Assembly (NCBI RefSeq): GCF_014656135.1 | Contig: NZ_BNBV01000018.1 | Location: 62,001-126,000, forward strand | DNA length: 64,000 nt | DNA from: Streptomyces thermodiastaticus | GTDB lineage: Bacteria; Actinomycetota; Actinomycetes; Streptomycetales; Streptomycetaceae | Direction of reading: 5' to 3' | Shown: piece after piece, positions 27,045 to 36,101 of the stretch | How the letters are laid out: each line of letters begins with the position of its first letter | Position numbering within the stretch: position 1 is the first letter of the stretch | Notes under the pieces: model-generated | What the model saw: only the letters and a program-made list of their open reading frames with translations | Told to the model about the DNA's origin: nothing | Database searches by the model: none | Position numbers and translations under genes: made by a program

Positions 27045-28643
27045 TCAGGGGCGCAGCCAGACCGCCGTGTCCTGCGGGAGGCGGCCGTCGTCGTGCAGGG
27101 GGCCGCTGGCCAGCAGGAGGCCGGAGTGGGCGGGCATCTCGGCGGGCTCGGCCGCGAGGTTCACCACGCAGGTGACCTCGGTGCCGCGGGTGAACGCCAG
27201 GACGCCCTCGGGTGCCGGCAGCCAGGCGAGCGGGGCCTCGCCGAAGCCGCGGCGCAGGCGGATGGCCCGGCGGTAGAGGGTGAGCATGGAGCCGGGGTCG
27301 TCCGTCTGCCGGTCGACGGCGTACGCCGCCCAGCCCTCCGGCTGCGGCAGCCACGGCTCCTCGCGGGAGCCGAAACCGGCGTACGGGGCGTCGGCGGTCC
27401 ACGGCAGCGGCACCCGGCAGCCGTCCCGGCCCGGGTCGGTGCCGCCGGAGCGGAAGTGCATCGGGTCCTCGATGCGGTCGCGGGGGATGTCGGCCTCGGG
27501 CAGCCCGAGTTCCTCCCCCTGGTAGACGTAGACCGCGCCGGGCAGGGCCAGCGACAGCAGGGCCGCGGCGCGGGCCCGCCGGGTGCCCAGGGCCAGGTCG
27601 GTGGGGGTGTCGAAGGCCTTGGCGGCGAAGTCGAAGCCGGTGTCGGCGCGGCCGTAGCGGGTGACGGTGCGGGTGATGTCGTGGTTGCACAGCACCCAGG
27701 TGGCGGGGGCGCCGACAGGGGCGTGTTCGGCGAGCGTGCTGTCGATGACACCCCGCAGCCGCACCGCGTCCCAGGGGCAGGTCATGAAGGCGAAGTTGAA
27801 CGCGGTGTGCAGTTCGTCGGGGCGCAGGTACCGGGCGAAGCGCTCGCTGTCGGGCAGCCACACCTCGCCGACGAAGACCGCGCCGTACTCGTCGGCGACG
27901 CGGCGCCAGGAGCGGTAGACGTCGTGGAGTTCGTCGCGGTCCAGGTACGGGTGCGGGCTCTGGCCCTCGGTGACGTCGGGCAGGCGGGGGTCCTTGGCCA
28001 GCAGGGCGGCGGAGTCGATGCGGACGCCGGCGACGCCGCGCTCGAACCAGAACCGCAGGATGTCCTCGTGTTCCTGCCGCACGGCCGGGTGCTCCCAGTT
28101 CAGGTCGGGCTGCTCGGGTGCGAACAGGTGCAGGTACCAGCTGCCGTCCTCCAGGCGGGTCCAGGCCGGGCCGCCGAACTCCGACGTCCAGTTGTTCGGG
28201 GGGAGTTCGCCGTGTGCGCCGCGTCCGGGCCGGAAGTGGAACAGGTCCCGCTCGGGGCCTCCAGCACGGGCGGCGCGGAACCAGGGGTGCTGGTCGGAGA
28301 CGTGGTTGGGGACGATGTCGACGATGGTGCGGATGCCCAGCTCGCGTGCCTCGGCGATGAGTTTCTCCGCCTCGGCGAGGGTGCCGAAGGCGGGGTGGAC
28401 GGCGCGGTAGTCGGCGACGTCGTAGCCGCCGTCCTTCATCGGGGAGACGTACCACGGGTTGAACCACAGGGCGTCCACGCCGAGTTCGGCGAGGTACGGC
28501 AGCCGGGAGCGAACACCCGCCAGGTCGCCGGTGCCGTCCCCGTCGCCGTCGGCGAAGCTGCGGACGTACACCTGGTAGATGACGGCGGAGCGCCACCAGG
28601 CGTCGTCGATCCGGCCGCTCGGTGCTTGGGTGGGCTGTCCCAC
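27045..28643 (-). CDS. GH13 alpha-glucosidase (oligo-1,6-glucosidase-like)
   Basis: A 532-aa alpha-amylase-family enzyme with no signal peptide, so cytoplasmic. The GH13 conserved regions are DIVPNH (109-114), GVRIDSAA with nucleophile Asp210, VGEVW with acid/base Glu260, and NHD with Asp322. The length and YQVYVRSFADGDGDGTGDL N-terminal region fit the alpha-glucosidase/oligo-1,6-glucosidase subfamily that acts on imported oligosaccharides. It follows the ABC permease genes on the same strand and precedes the GH87-like gene, so it likely converts imported gluco-oligosaccharides to glucose. Confidence 0.9.
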   Translation of the reverse strand: MGQPTQAPSGRIDDAWWRSAVIYQVYVRSFADGDGDGTGDLAGVRSRLPYLAELGVDALWFNPWYVSPMKDGGYDVADYRAVHPAFGTLAEAEKLIAEARELGIRTIVDIVPNHVSDQHPWFRAARAGGPERDLFHFRPGRGAHGELPPNNWTSEFGGPAWTRLEDGSWYLHLFAPEQPDLNWEHPAVRQEHEDILRFWFERGVAGVRIDSAALLAKDPRLPDVTEGQSPHPYLDRDELHDVYRSWRRVADEYGAVFVGEVWLPDSERFARYLRPDELHTAFNFAFMTCPWDAVRLRGVIDSTLAEHAPVGAPATWVLCNHDITRTVTRYGRADTGFDFAAKAFDTPTDLALGTRRARAAALLSLALPGAVYVYQGEELGLPEADIPRDRIEDPMHFRSGGTDPGRDGCRVPLPWTADAPYAGFGSREEPWLPQPEGWAAYAVDRQTDDPGSMLTLYRRAIRLRRGFGEAPLAWLPAPEGVLAFTRGTEVTCVVNLAAEPAEMPAHSGLLLASGPLHDDGRLPQDTAVWLRP

Positions 28644-28710
28644 GGTGCGGTTGCCTTTCTGTCTCGAATCCGGAGTGCCTGAGGCTGCCGCCGGCCGGCC
28701 GGTCTGCGGG

Positions 28711-29586
28711 TCAGCCCTTGACGCTGCCCGCGCCGATCCCGGCGATGATGTGCCGCTGGAAGACGAGGAACAGCGCGACCACCGGAAAGCTGGCGATCAC
28801 CATGGCGGCGATGAGCACGGTGAGCGGGATGTTCTGCGACAGCTGGACCAGGGCCACGCTGATGGGCTGCTTGTCGGTGTCGGAGAAGACCATCAGCGGC
28901 CACAGGAAGTCCTGCCAGACGCCGACCAGGGCGAAGATCGACACCACACCGAGCACCGGCCGGGACATCGGCAGCACGATGGACCACAGGATGCGCAGTT
29001 TTCCCGCGCCGTCGATCTCCGCGGCCTCCAGCACGTCCCGGGGGATCTGGTCGAAGAACCGCTTGAGCAGGTACAGGTTGAAGGCGTTGGCGGCGGCCGG
29101 CAGCCAGATCGCGAGCGGGTCGTTGAGCAGGCTGGTGTGGATCAGCGGCAGGTCGGCGACGGTCAGGTATTTCGGGACGACCAAAGCCTGGGCGGGGACC
29201 ATCAGGGTGGCGAGGATGCCGCCGAGGACCACCCTGCCGAAGACCGGTTTCAGCTTGGACAGGGCGTAGGCGGCGGCCGTGCACAGCACCAGCTGGCAGG
29301 CCCAGGCGCCGGCCGCCTGCACGGCGGTGTTCGCCAGGTGCCGCGGCAGCTGCATCAGGTCCCAGGCGTCGGTGTAGGCGCTGGTGTGCCAGTGGCGGGG
29401 CACCAGGGTCGGCGGGGTCTGCGCCACCTCGTCCGGCGACTTCAGCGCGCCGGTGACCATCCAGTAGACGGGGAAGAGGAAGGCGAGGACGAACAGCAGC
29501 ACCGTGGCGGTGAAGACGGTCCAGTACACCGCCTTGCCGCGGGGGCGGGCCAGGGCCGCCGGGGAGATCAGGGTGCGGGTGCTCAT
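28711..29586 (-). CDS. Carbohydrate ABC transporter permease (MalG/CUT1 type)
   Basis: A 291-aa inner-membrane permease with six hydrophobic helices and the EAA loop DVLEAAEIDGAGKLRILWSI that contacts the ATPase. It is the second permease of the importer, of the MalG type by length and by its short periplasmic start. Its ATG overlaps the stop of the first permease (29583-29586). No ATP-binding gene is present in the locus; in Streptomyces a shared MsiK ATPase encoded elsewhere energises such importers. Confidence 0.92.
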   Translation of the reverse strand: MSTRTLISPAALARPRGKAVYWTVFTATVLLFVLAFLFPVYWMVTGALKSPDEVAQTPPTLVPRHWHTSAYTDAWDLMQLPRHLANTAVQAAGAWACQLVLCTAAAYALSKLKPVFGRVVLGGILATLMVPAQALVVPKYLTVADLPLIHTSLLNDPLAIWLPAAANAFNLYLLKRFFDQIPRDVLEAAEIDGAGKLRILWSIVLPMSRPVLGVVSIFALVGVWQDFLWPLMVFSDTDKQPISVALVQLSQNIPLTVLIAAMVIASFPVVALFLVFQRHIIAGIGAGSVKG

Positions 29587-30548
29587 GCGTCCTCCTGGCC
29601 GGAGCCGGAGCGGGTCAGCCGCAGATACAGGGCGGAGAACAGCGCGAGCAGCACGAGCAGCATCACGCTCAGGGCGCAGGCGCCGCCGAAGTCGTTGTAG
29701 AGGAAGGCGTATTTGTAGATGAGGTAGAGCACGGTGACGGTGGCGTTCTCCGGGCCGCCGCCGGTGATCACGAACGGTTCGGTGAACACCTGCATGGTGG
29801 CGATGATCTGCAGCAGCATCAGCATCAGGATCACGAACCGGGTCTGCGGGACGGTGACGTGCCGGATGCGCTGCAGCAGATTCGCGCCGTCCAGTTCGGC
29901 GGCCTCGTACAGCTCGCCGGGGATGGACTGCAGGGCGGCCAGGTAGATCAGGACGGTTCCGCCCATGTTGGCCCAGGTGGCGACGAGCACCAGGGAGACC
30001 AGGGCGGTGTCGGTGCCGTTGGTCCACTGCGAGGTGGGCAGGTGCAGGGCGCGCAGCACCTCGTTGGCGAGGCCGGCTCCCGGGTCGTAGAACCACTTCC
30101 ACAGCAGGGCGCTGACCACGGGCGGGATCATCACCGGCAGGTAGACCACGACCCGGAAGAACGCCTTGGCGTGCCGGAGTTCGTTGAGGACCAGCGCGAG
30201 CAGGAACGGGACGGCGAAGCCGATGAGCAGCGCCAGCACGGTGAAGGTGAGGGTGTTGCGCCAGGCGGCGCCGAACTCGGGGTCGTGCAGGACGCGGGTG
30301 AAGTTGGCGGTGCCGACCCATTCGGGCGGGTTGCCGGGGGTGTACTTCTGGAAGGCGATCACGACGGCGCGGATCGCCGGGTACCAGGAGAACAGGGCGA
30401 AGCAGATCAGGCCGCCCAGCAGGAAGGCCCAGGCGCGGGCCTGGTCGGCGAGGCGCCGCCGCCGTGCGGCCCCGGCCGGGGGCGGCGCCGTGTGCGGGTG
30501 GCCGGCGGCCGCCCGGGCGGGGCGCCGCTCGGCCGTGTGCGTCGTCAT
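29583..30548 (-). CDS. Carbohydrate ABC transporter permease (MalF/CUT1 type)
   Basis: A 321-aa permease with a hydrophilic 35-residue N-terminus, six helices and the EAA loop ELYEAAELDGANLLQRIRHV near residue 215. It forms the heterodimeric channel with the downstream permease. It starts 5 bases after the binding-protein stop and ends in a four-base overlap with its partner. The frame continues upstream through the binding-protein gene, but 30548 gives the family-like N-terminus. Confidence 0.92.
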   Translation of the reverse strand: MTTHTAERRPARAAAGHPHTAPPPAGAARRRRLADQARAWAFLLGGLICFALFSWYPAIRAVVIAFQKYTPGNPPEWVGTANFTRVLHDPEFGAAWRNTLTFTVLALLIGFAVPFLLALVLNELRHAKAFFRVVVYLPVMIPPVVSALLWKWFYDPGAGLANEVLRALHLPTSQWTNGTDTALVSLVLVATWANMGGTVLIYLAALQSIPGELYEAAELDGANLLQRIRHVTVPQTRFVILMLMLLQIIATMQVFTEPFVITGGGPENATVTVLYLIYKYAFLYNDFGGACALSVMLLVLLALFSALYLRLTRSGSGQEDA

Positions 30549-30553
30549 GGCCG

Positions 30554-31903
30554 TCAGCTCCGGGCCAGGATGCCGTCGATCTTGCCGGACGCGTCCTTGA
30601 GGAGCTTGTCGATGTCCGCGTCCTTCTTGGTCAGGACGGCGGAGACCACGCCGTCGAGGACGGAGTAGATCTGCTGGGCGTTCGGCGGCTCGACCTTCAG
30701 CTGCAGCTTGCTGTTGCCCTCCAGGAAGGCCTGGTAGTTCTCCACCGGGACGTTGGCGTTGGCCTTCTTGATCTGCTGGTCCTTGGCGTCGGCGGCGCCG
30801 GTGAACAGGCGGGGCTCGGGCAGGCCCACGGGTGCGTCGTGCTTCTTGGCGCGTGCGTAGTCGCCGAGGAAGCCCTTGCCGGGGGTGAGGAACATGTGGT
30901 CGAGCCACTTCAGTCCGGCGCGGATCTGAGCGGGTGTGTTCTTCTTGTTGAACATGTAGCCGTCGCCGCCGATGAGGGTGGCCTTGCCGCCGGGCATCGG
31001 GGCGAGGGCGAGGTCGCGGTAGGTGCCGCCCTTCTCCTTGACCAGGATGGGGATGTTGTCGGGGGCGGCGAGATACATGCCGAGCTTGCCCGAGCCCATC
31101 ATCAGCTGCACGTCGTTGATGACGAGGAGCTGCTTGCTGCCCATGGAGTTGTCCTCCCAGCGCATGTCGTGCAGGTTCTGCAGGACGGCGCGGCCCTGGG
31201 GGGTGTCGATGGTGGCCTTCTTGCCGTCGGGGCTGACCACGTCGCCGCCCTGGGAGTACAGCTCGGCGGTGAAGTGCCAGCCGCCCTGGTTCTGGGCGCT
31301 GTAGTCGGCGTAGCCGACGACGCCGTTGCCCAGCGCGGCGATCTTCTTCGCGTCGGCGCGGACCTCTTCCCAGGTCGTCGGCGGCTTGTCCGGGTCGAGG
31401 CCGGCCTGGGCGAAGAGCTTCTTGTTGTAGATGAGGCCCATCGAGTAGCCGGTGCGGGGGATGCCGTAGATCTTGCCGTCGACGGTGTAGATGTCGCGCA
31501 GCTGCTTCTGGATGGTGGGGTAGCTCTTCAGTTCCTTGATGTAGGGGGTGAGGTCGGCGGCCTGGCCGGTGTCGACGACGTGCTCGACGTCGGTGAAGTA
31601 GGTGTAGAAGACGTTCTCCATCTGGCCGCCGGCGAGTTTGGCGTCGAACGTCTTGGGGTCCTCGCACGGGAAGGCGTCGTGCGCCTCCACCTGGATGTCC
31701 GGGTTCTGCCGGGCGAAGGAGGCCAGCTCCTCCTCGAAGAACTGGCGGTCGAGCTTGGCGCTCCTGGGCGGTTCGCAGTTGACCGTGATGCGGGTCTTGC
31801 CGCTCGCGGAGTCGTCGTCGCCGGACGCGCAGGACGTCAGGGTGAGGGCGAGGGAACAGACGCCGATCACGGCGACGGCATGACGGAACCCGGTGCTTCT
31901 CAT
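30554..31903 (-). CDS. Sugar ABC transporter solute-binding lipoprotein
   Basis: A 449-aa extracytoplasmic binding protein anchored as a lipoprotein: the signal peptide ends with the lipobox LTSC (Cys about residue 26). The rest is a type-1 (cluster B) sugar-binding fold with the segments KIYGIPRTGYSMGLIYNKKLF and GDGYMFNKKNT. The start at 31903 is chosen because the signal peptide begins there; an ATG at 31951 would put 16 extra residues before it. It is the first importer gene, downstream of the LacI gene, with candidate operators in between. Confidence 0.93.
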   Translation of the reverse strand: MRSTGFRHAVAVIGVCSLALTLTSCASGDDDSASGKTRITVNCEPPRSAKLDRQFFEEELASFARQNPDIQVEAHDAFPCEDPKTFDAKLAGGQMENVFYTYFTDVEHVVDTGQAADLTPYIKELKSYPTIQKQLRDIYTVDGKIYGIPRTGYSMGLIYNKKLFAQAGLDPDKPPTTWEEVRADAKKIAALGNGVVGYADYSAQNQGGWHFTAELYSQGGDVVSPDGKKATIDTPQGRAVLQNLHDMRWEDNSMGSKQLLVINDVQLMMGSGKLGMYLAAPDNIPILVKEKGGTYRDLALAPMPGGKATLIGGDGYMFNKKNTPAQIRAGLKWLDHMFLTPGKGFLGDYARAKKHDAPVGLPEPRLFTGAADAKDQQIKKANANVPVENYQAFLEGNSKLQLKVEPPNAQQIYSVLDGVVSAVLTKKDADIDKLLKDASGKIDGILARS

Positions 31904-31963
31904 CGGTGGACCCCTCTGGACAACAGCGGTGGGCGCCGCACACTCAAGCACCGGGACGGTGGC

Positions 31964-32032
31964 TGCGCAAGATATCGCGCGGAAGATGCAAGAAATTGAC
32001 AGGCTCCTGGATCTTCGAGACGGTCTTGCGCA
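31964..32032. promoter_or_regulatory. Paired inverted half-sites upstream of the binding-protein gene
   Basis: TGCGCAAGA (31964-31972) and its exact complement TCTTGCGCA (32024-32032) lie 51 bases apart between the LacI stop and the sugar-binding-protein start. A related GATGCAAGA lies at 31985-31993. Similar TGCAA-type arms occur in the palindrome upstream of the LacI gene, which makes these plausible LacI-family operator sites for the importer. Confidence 0.45.
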
Positions 32033-32034
32033 CC

Positions 32035-33036
32035 TCAGGTACGAGGTGCTTGCGCCGTGGATCCCCGGACCACCAGCTCGGGCTCGAACAGCAGCTCGTC
32101 GGCGGGGACGGGGCTGCCGCCGATCTGGGCGTGCAGCAGCTCCACGGCCGCCTTGCCCATCGACTCGATCGGCTGGCGGACCGTGGTCAGCGGCGGCTCC
32201 GTGCAGTTCATCAGTGCCGAGTCGTCGTAGCCGACGACCGAGATCTGCGCCGGCACGTCCAGCCCGCGCCGGCGGGCGGCGCGCACCACACCGAGCGCGA
32301 GCGGATCGCTGGCGCAGATGAAGCCGGTGACCCCCCGGTCGATCAGCCGGGTCGCGGCGGCATGCCCCCCCTCGATGGAGAAGATGGCCCGCGCGACGAA
32401 GTCGTCGGGCAGGGCGTTACCGGCCAGGGCACGCGCGGCGGCCAGCTTGCGGGCCGAGGGCACATGGTCGCCGGGGCCGAGGACCAGGCCGATCCGCTCG
32501 TGCCCCAGGGAGGCGAGGTGGCGCCAGGCCTGCTCGACGGCGACCGCGTCGTCGCAGGAGACGCCCGGGAAGCCCAGGCGGGCGATGCCGGCGTTGATCA
32601 GCACGACCGGGATGTTGCGGTCGGCCAGCAGCCGGTAGTGGTCGTGCGGGGCGTCCGCCTGCGCGTACAGCCCGCCGGCGAAGACGACCCCGGACACCTG
32701 CTGCTGGAGCAGCAGCTCCACGTAGTCCGCCTCGGAGACGCCGCCCTTGGTCTGGGTGCACAGCACCGGGGTCAGGCCGAGCTGGGCCAGCGCTCCGCCG
32801 ATGACCTCGGCGAAGGCCGGGAAGATCGGGTTCTGCAGCTCGGGCAGGACCAGGCCGACCAGGCGGGCGCGTTCCCCGCGCAGCTGCGTGGGCCGCTCGT
32901 AGCCGAGGACGTCCAGCGCGGAGAGCACCGCCTGCCGGGTGCTCTCGGAGACCCCGGGCTTGTTGTTGAGCACCCGGCTGACCGTGGCCTCGCTGACCCC
33001 GACCTTCTTCGCCACTTCCGCAAGTCGTCGCGTCAT
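32035..33036 (-). CDS. LacI-family regulator of the alpha-glucan locus
   Basis: A 333-aa LacI repressor. The N-terminal HTH with hinge helix is clear (LAEVAKKVGVSEATVSRVLNNKPGVSESTR), followed by the periplasmic-binding-like effector domain ending near VRQPIESMGKAAVELL. It lies 131 bp upstream of the sugar importer on the same strand, and a TGCAAA/TTTGCA palindrome lies 24 bp upstream of its own start. It probably represses the importer and glycosidase genes until an alpha-gluco-oligosaccharide is present; the effector is inferred from the neighbouring GH87 and GH13 genes. Confidence 0.92.
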   Translation of the reverse strand: MTRRLAEVAKKVGVSEATVSRVLNNKPGVSESTRQAVLSALDVLGYERPTQLRGERARLVGLVLPELQNPIFPAFAEVIGGALAQLGLTPVLCTQTKGGVSEADYVELLLQQQVSGVVFAGGLYAQADAPHDHYRLLADRNIPVVLINAGIARLGFPGVSCDDAVAVEQAWRHLASLGHERIGLVLGPGDHVPSARKLAAARALAGNALPDDFVARAIFSIEGGHAAATRLIDRGVTGFICASDPLALGVVRAARRRGLDVPAQISVVGYDDSALMNCTEPPLTTVRQPIESMGKAAVELLHAQIGGSPVPADELLFEPELVVRGSTAQAPRT

Positions 33037-33059
33037 GCCCGCAAGGCTAGCGCAAGCGG

Positions 33060-33073
33060 TGCAAATTTTTGCA
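33060..33073. promoter_or_regulatory. Candidate LacI operator (TGCAAA-TT-TTTGCA)
   Basis: A perfect 6-bp inverted repeat with a 2-base centre lies 24 bp before the LacI start codon, in an AT-rich patch that contrasts with the surrounding GC-rich DNA. LacI-family proteins bind such even palindromes, so autoregulation is likely. A second GCGCAAG half-site lies just next to it (33050-33056). Confidence 0.6.
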
Positions 33074-33096
33074 TGGCCGGTCGGTGCGCATGGTCC

Positions 33097-33912
33097 TCAC
33101 ACACGGCTGCCGGACGCCGTGTCCGACGACAGCCGCTGGGCGAGATAGAGCGGCAGCACCGACAGCAGCACCAGCACGGCCGCGACCACGCTGACCACGG
33201 GTGCCTGCTGCGGCCGGGTCATGTTCTCGAAGATCCAGATCGGCAGGGTCTCGACGCCCGGTCCGGCGGTGAAGGTGGTCACCACGATCTCGTCGAAGGA
33301 CAGCGCGAAGGCCAGCAGCCCGCCCGCGAACAGCGCCGAGCGCACCAGCGGGAAGGTGACGTCGACGAAGGCGCGGAAGGTGTGCGCGCCCAGGTCCATC
33401 GCCGCCTCCTCGTAGGAGCCGGAGGTGCGGCGCAGCCGTGCGACAACGTTGTTGAACACCACCACGATGCAGAAGGTGGCGTGGCCGACGACCACGGTGA
33501 ACAGGCCGAGGCCCACCCCGAGCGGCTGAAGCACGGTGGAGAAGGCGGAGTTGAGGGCGATGCCGGTGACGATGCCGGGCAGCGCGATGGGCAGGACCAC
33601 CACGAAGGAGACGGTGCCGCGCCCGAAGAATCGGTACCGGGCGACCGCGAAGGCGATGAGCGTGCCCAGCACCAGGGCGATCGCAGTGGCGCCCAGGCCG
33701 GCCTTCACCGAGGTCCACAGCGCCCCGCGGGCACCTGAGTTGTGCCAGGCCTGCTGCCACCAGTGCCCGGTCAGTCCGGGCGGCGGCCAGCTCGCGCTGC
33801 GGTCGGGGTTGAACGAGTTGACCAGGACCAGCAGCAGCGGAACGTAGATCACCGCGAAGCCGACGACGGCGGCGACGCCGAGGGCGATGCGCGTGCCGCG
33901 GGAGAGCTGCAT
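33097..33912 (-). CDS. potC: Polyamine-type ABC transporter permease (PotC-like)
   Basis: A 271-aa permease with six helices. The EAA loop SYEEAAMDLGAHTFRAFVDVTFP and the SFDEIVVTTF segment are typical of PotC in spermidine/putrescine importers. It is the last gene of a four-gene operon in the order ATPase, binding protein, PotB, PotC. The symbol is by family; other cationic or organic-acid substrates are possible. Confidence 0.88.
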   Translation of the reverse strand: MQLSRGTRIALGVAAVVGFAVIYVPLLLVLVNSFNPDRSASWPPPGLTGHWWQQAWHNSGARGALWTSVKAGLGATAIALVLGTLIAFAVARYRFFGRGTVSFVVVLPIALPGIVTGIALNSAFSTVLQPLGVGLGLFTVVVGHATFCIVVVFNNVVARLRRTSGSYEEAAMDLGAHTFRAFVDVTFPLVRSALFAGGLLAFALSFDEIVVTTFTAGPGVETLPIWIFENMTRPQQAPVVSVVAAVLVLLSVLPLYLAQRLSSDTASGSRV

Positions 33913-33952
33913 GACTCACGACCCTCCGGATGACGGGGAACGACGAGGGCGG

Positions 33953-34870
33953 TCACAGGCTGCTGAGCGCGCCGGTGCGGCGCAGCGCCAGCAGATAGAG
34001 CACGATGACGACGACGGGGACCAGGCCGAGGGCGGCGGCCATGGGCAGGTTCAGCTCGATGTTGGAGTACACGAGGTTGCCGATGAGCTGGGTCTTGCCG
34101 CCGACGATCTGCACCGTGATGTAGTCGCCGAGGCTGAGCGAGAAGGTGAAGACGGAGCCGGCCCCGACGGACGGCAGCACCAGGGGCAGCACGACGGACC
34201 GGAACGTGCGCGCGGGCCGCGCACCGAGATCGGCGGAGGCCTCCAGCAGGCCCGCCGGCAGCTGTGCCAGCGCGGTGTGGACCGGCAGGATCATGTACGG
34301 CAGCCACAGGTAGGTCAGGGTCAGCACGGCCGCCGGCAGCCCGTAGCCGGGTCCGTCGAGCCCGAAGGGCCGCAGCATCCAGTCCGCGAGGCCGCCCTCG
34401 GACAGGATCAGCCGCCAGGCGTACACCTTGACCAGGTAACTCGCCCACAGCGGGGTGAGGACGGCCACCACCAGCAGCGGGCGCCACCGGCGCGGTGCCA
34501 CCCGGGCGGTGAAGAAGGCCAGCGGGAAGCCGATCACCGCGCACAGCACGGTGACGGCGAGCGCGACGCCGACACTGCGCACGATCACCTCGCGGTAGAC
34601 CGGGGTGGTCAGCACCGCTCGGAGGTTGTCGGTGGACCACACCTTGACGACCTGCGAGGTGAAGGAGTTCGTCGTCCAGAACGCGGAGACGAACAGCACG
34701 GCGAGCGAGCCGAGGTAGAGCACGGCCAGCCACAGCAGCGGTGCGGTCAGCAGCAGCGCCAGCCGCAGGCGCGGGCGGCGGTGCAGCGCGCCGGCCAGCC
34801 GCCCGAGGGTGCCCCGCGGGCGTTCTCGGGCGGCCGGCGCGGCGGGCGGTGCCGGGGCGGTGGCGGTCAC
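33953..34870 (-). CDS. potB: Polyamine-type ABC transporter permease (PotB-like)
   Basis: A 305-aa permease with a Pro/Ala-rich cytoplasmic N-terminus of about 35 residues, six helices and the EAA loop GLLEASADLGARPARTFRSVVLP. The SLGDYITVQIVGGK segment is characteristic of PotB. It starts three bases after the binding-protein stop and pairs with the PotC-like permease 40 bp downstream. Confidence 0.88.
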   Translation of the reverse strand: MTATAPAPPAAPAARERPRGTLGRLAGALHRRPRLRLALLLTAPLLWLAVLYLGSLAVLFVSAFWTTNSFTSQVVKVWSTDNLRAVLTTPVYREVIVRSVGVALAVTVLCAVIGFPLAFFTARVAPRRWRPLLVVAVLTPLWASYLVKVYAWRLILSEGGLADWMLRPFGLDGPGYGLPAAVLTLTYLWLPYMILPVHTALAQLPAGLLEASADLGARPARTFRSVVLPLVLPSVGAGSVFTFSLSLGDYITVQIVGGKTQLIGNLVYSNIELNLPMAAALGLVPVVVIVLYLLALRRTGALSSL

Positions 34871-34873
34871 GGC

Positions 34874-36073
34874 TCAGCCCTTGATCTCGGTCCAGGCCTG
34901 CACCCACTTCGCGTAGGGGACGCACTTCACGTCGGTGCGTCCGTCCAGGCACTGCTCGACGGGTGTGTTCCAGAAGGCGATCCGCTTCCAGTAGGCGGTG
35001 TCGGCGGCGTGGTAGGTGGTGCAGAAGTTCTTGTCGGTGGTCTGCTCGCAGGCCTTGGCGTTGGCGGGTGCCTCGCCGAAGTACTCGGCGACCTGGGCGT
35101 TGACCTTCGGGGAGACGATCCAGTTCAGCCACTTGTAGGCACAGGTGGGGTGCTTGGCCTTTGACGAGATCATCCAGGTGTCCGACCAGCCGGTGGAGCC
35201 CTCCTCGGGCACGAACGCCTTGACCTTGGCGCCCTCGGAGGCGGCGAGGTTGGCGATGACCTGCCAGGTCGTGCCGATCACCGAGTCACCGCTCTTGAAG
35301 GCGGAGACCTCCTTGAGGTAGTCGCTCCAGTACTCCCCCACGTTCTTGTTCTGCTGTTTGAGCAGGTCCACGGCGGCGTCGAACTGCTTCTGGTCCAGCG
35401 CGTAGGGGTCCTTGATCTTCAGCTCGGGCCGGTGGGCCTTGAGGTACAGGGCGGCGTCGGCGATGTAGATGGGCGAGTCGTACGCCGTCACATGACCCTT
35501 GTGGGCGAAGGCGCCGTCGAAGACCGCCGACCAGGAGGTGGGGGCGGGTTTCACCTTCTCGGTGTTGTACATCAGCAGGTTGGCGCCGCGGCCGTGCGGG
35601 ATGCCGTAGGCCTTGCCGTCGACGGAGTTCCACGGCTGCATCTTCAGGTCGGGGAAGATGTCCTGGTAGTTCGGCACCAGGTCGGTGTTGACCGGGGCGG
35701 CGTCGCCGGAGGCGATCAGGCGCAGGGAGGCGTCGCCGGAGGCGGAGACGGCGTCGTACTCGCCGGTCTTCATCAGTTTGACCATCTCGTCGGAGCTGGC
35801 CGCGACCTTGGAACGGACCTGGCAGCCGGTCTGCTTCTCGAAGTCGCTGACCCAGTCGGCGTCGGGGTCGTTGGAGCCGTCCTCGACGTAGCCGGCCCAG
35901 GCGATCAGATCGACCTGGCCCTCGGGCTTGCCGAGCCGCGTCGGGGCCTTCAGGTCGGGCGGGTTGAGGCCGGTGGCCGAGGACTCGCCGTCACCGCCGG
36001 AGGACCCGCAGGCGGTGACGGCGAGGAACAGGGTGGCGGCGAGGGCCGCCTGGACGGTTCGGATGAGGCGCAC
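34874..36073 (-). CDS. potD: Spermidine/putrescine-type substrate-binding lipoprotein
   Basis: A 399-aa binding protein with a lipoprotein signal ending in VTAC (Cys about residue 22). The mature part resembles PotD (LIAWAGYVED, TGCQVRSKVAASSDEMVKLM, YGIPHGRGANLLMYN). A GTG at 36073 with GGGAG upstream is the likely start; the frame upstream of it is unrelated. The C-terminal third has an unusual Cys-rich segment (about six Cys after residue 340), which suggests disulfides in the exported protein. Confidence 0.88.
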   Translation of the reverse strand: MRLIRTVQAALAATLFLAVTACGSSGGDGESSATGLNPPDLKAPTRLGKPEGQVDLIAWAGYVEDGSNDPDADWVSDFEKQTGCQVRSKVAASSDEMVKLMKTGEYDAVSASGDASLRLIASGDAAPVNTDLVPNYQDIFPDLKMQPWNSVDGKAYGIPHGRGANLLMYNTEKVKPAPTSWSAVFDGAFAHKGHVTAYDSPIYIADAALYLKAHRPELKIKDPYALDQKQFDAAVDLLKQQNKNVGEYWSDYLKEVSAFKSGDSVIGTTWQVIANLAASEGAKVKAFVPEEGSTGWSDTWMISSKAKHPTCAYKWLNWIVSPKVNAQVAEYFGEAPANAKACEQTTDKNFCTTYHAADTAYWKRIAFWNTPVEQCLDGRTDVKCVPYAKWVQAWTEIKG

Positions 36074-36101
36074 GGCAGGACTCCCTGAAGACGAGGGCGG
36101 T

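Noticed and set aside
24732..28682. 1316-codon plus-strand frame across the GH87 and GH13 genes
   Set aside because: Antisense to two enzymes with complete catalytic motifs; Gly/Val/Asp-rich shadow translation.
31996..32001. TTGACA hexamer as a -35 promoter element
   Set aside because: It is on the plus strand, while both flanking genes read leftward, and no matching -10 follows.
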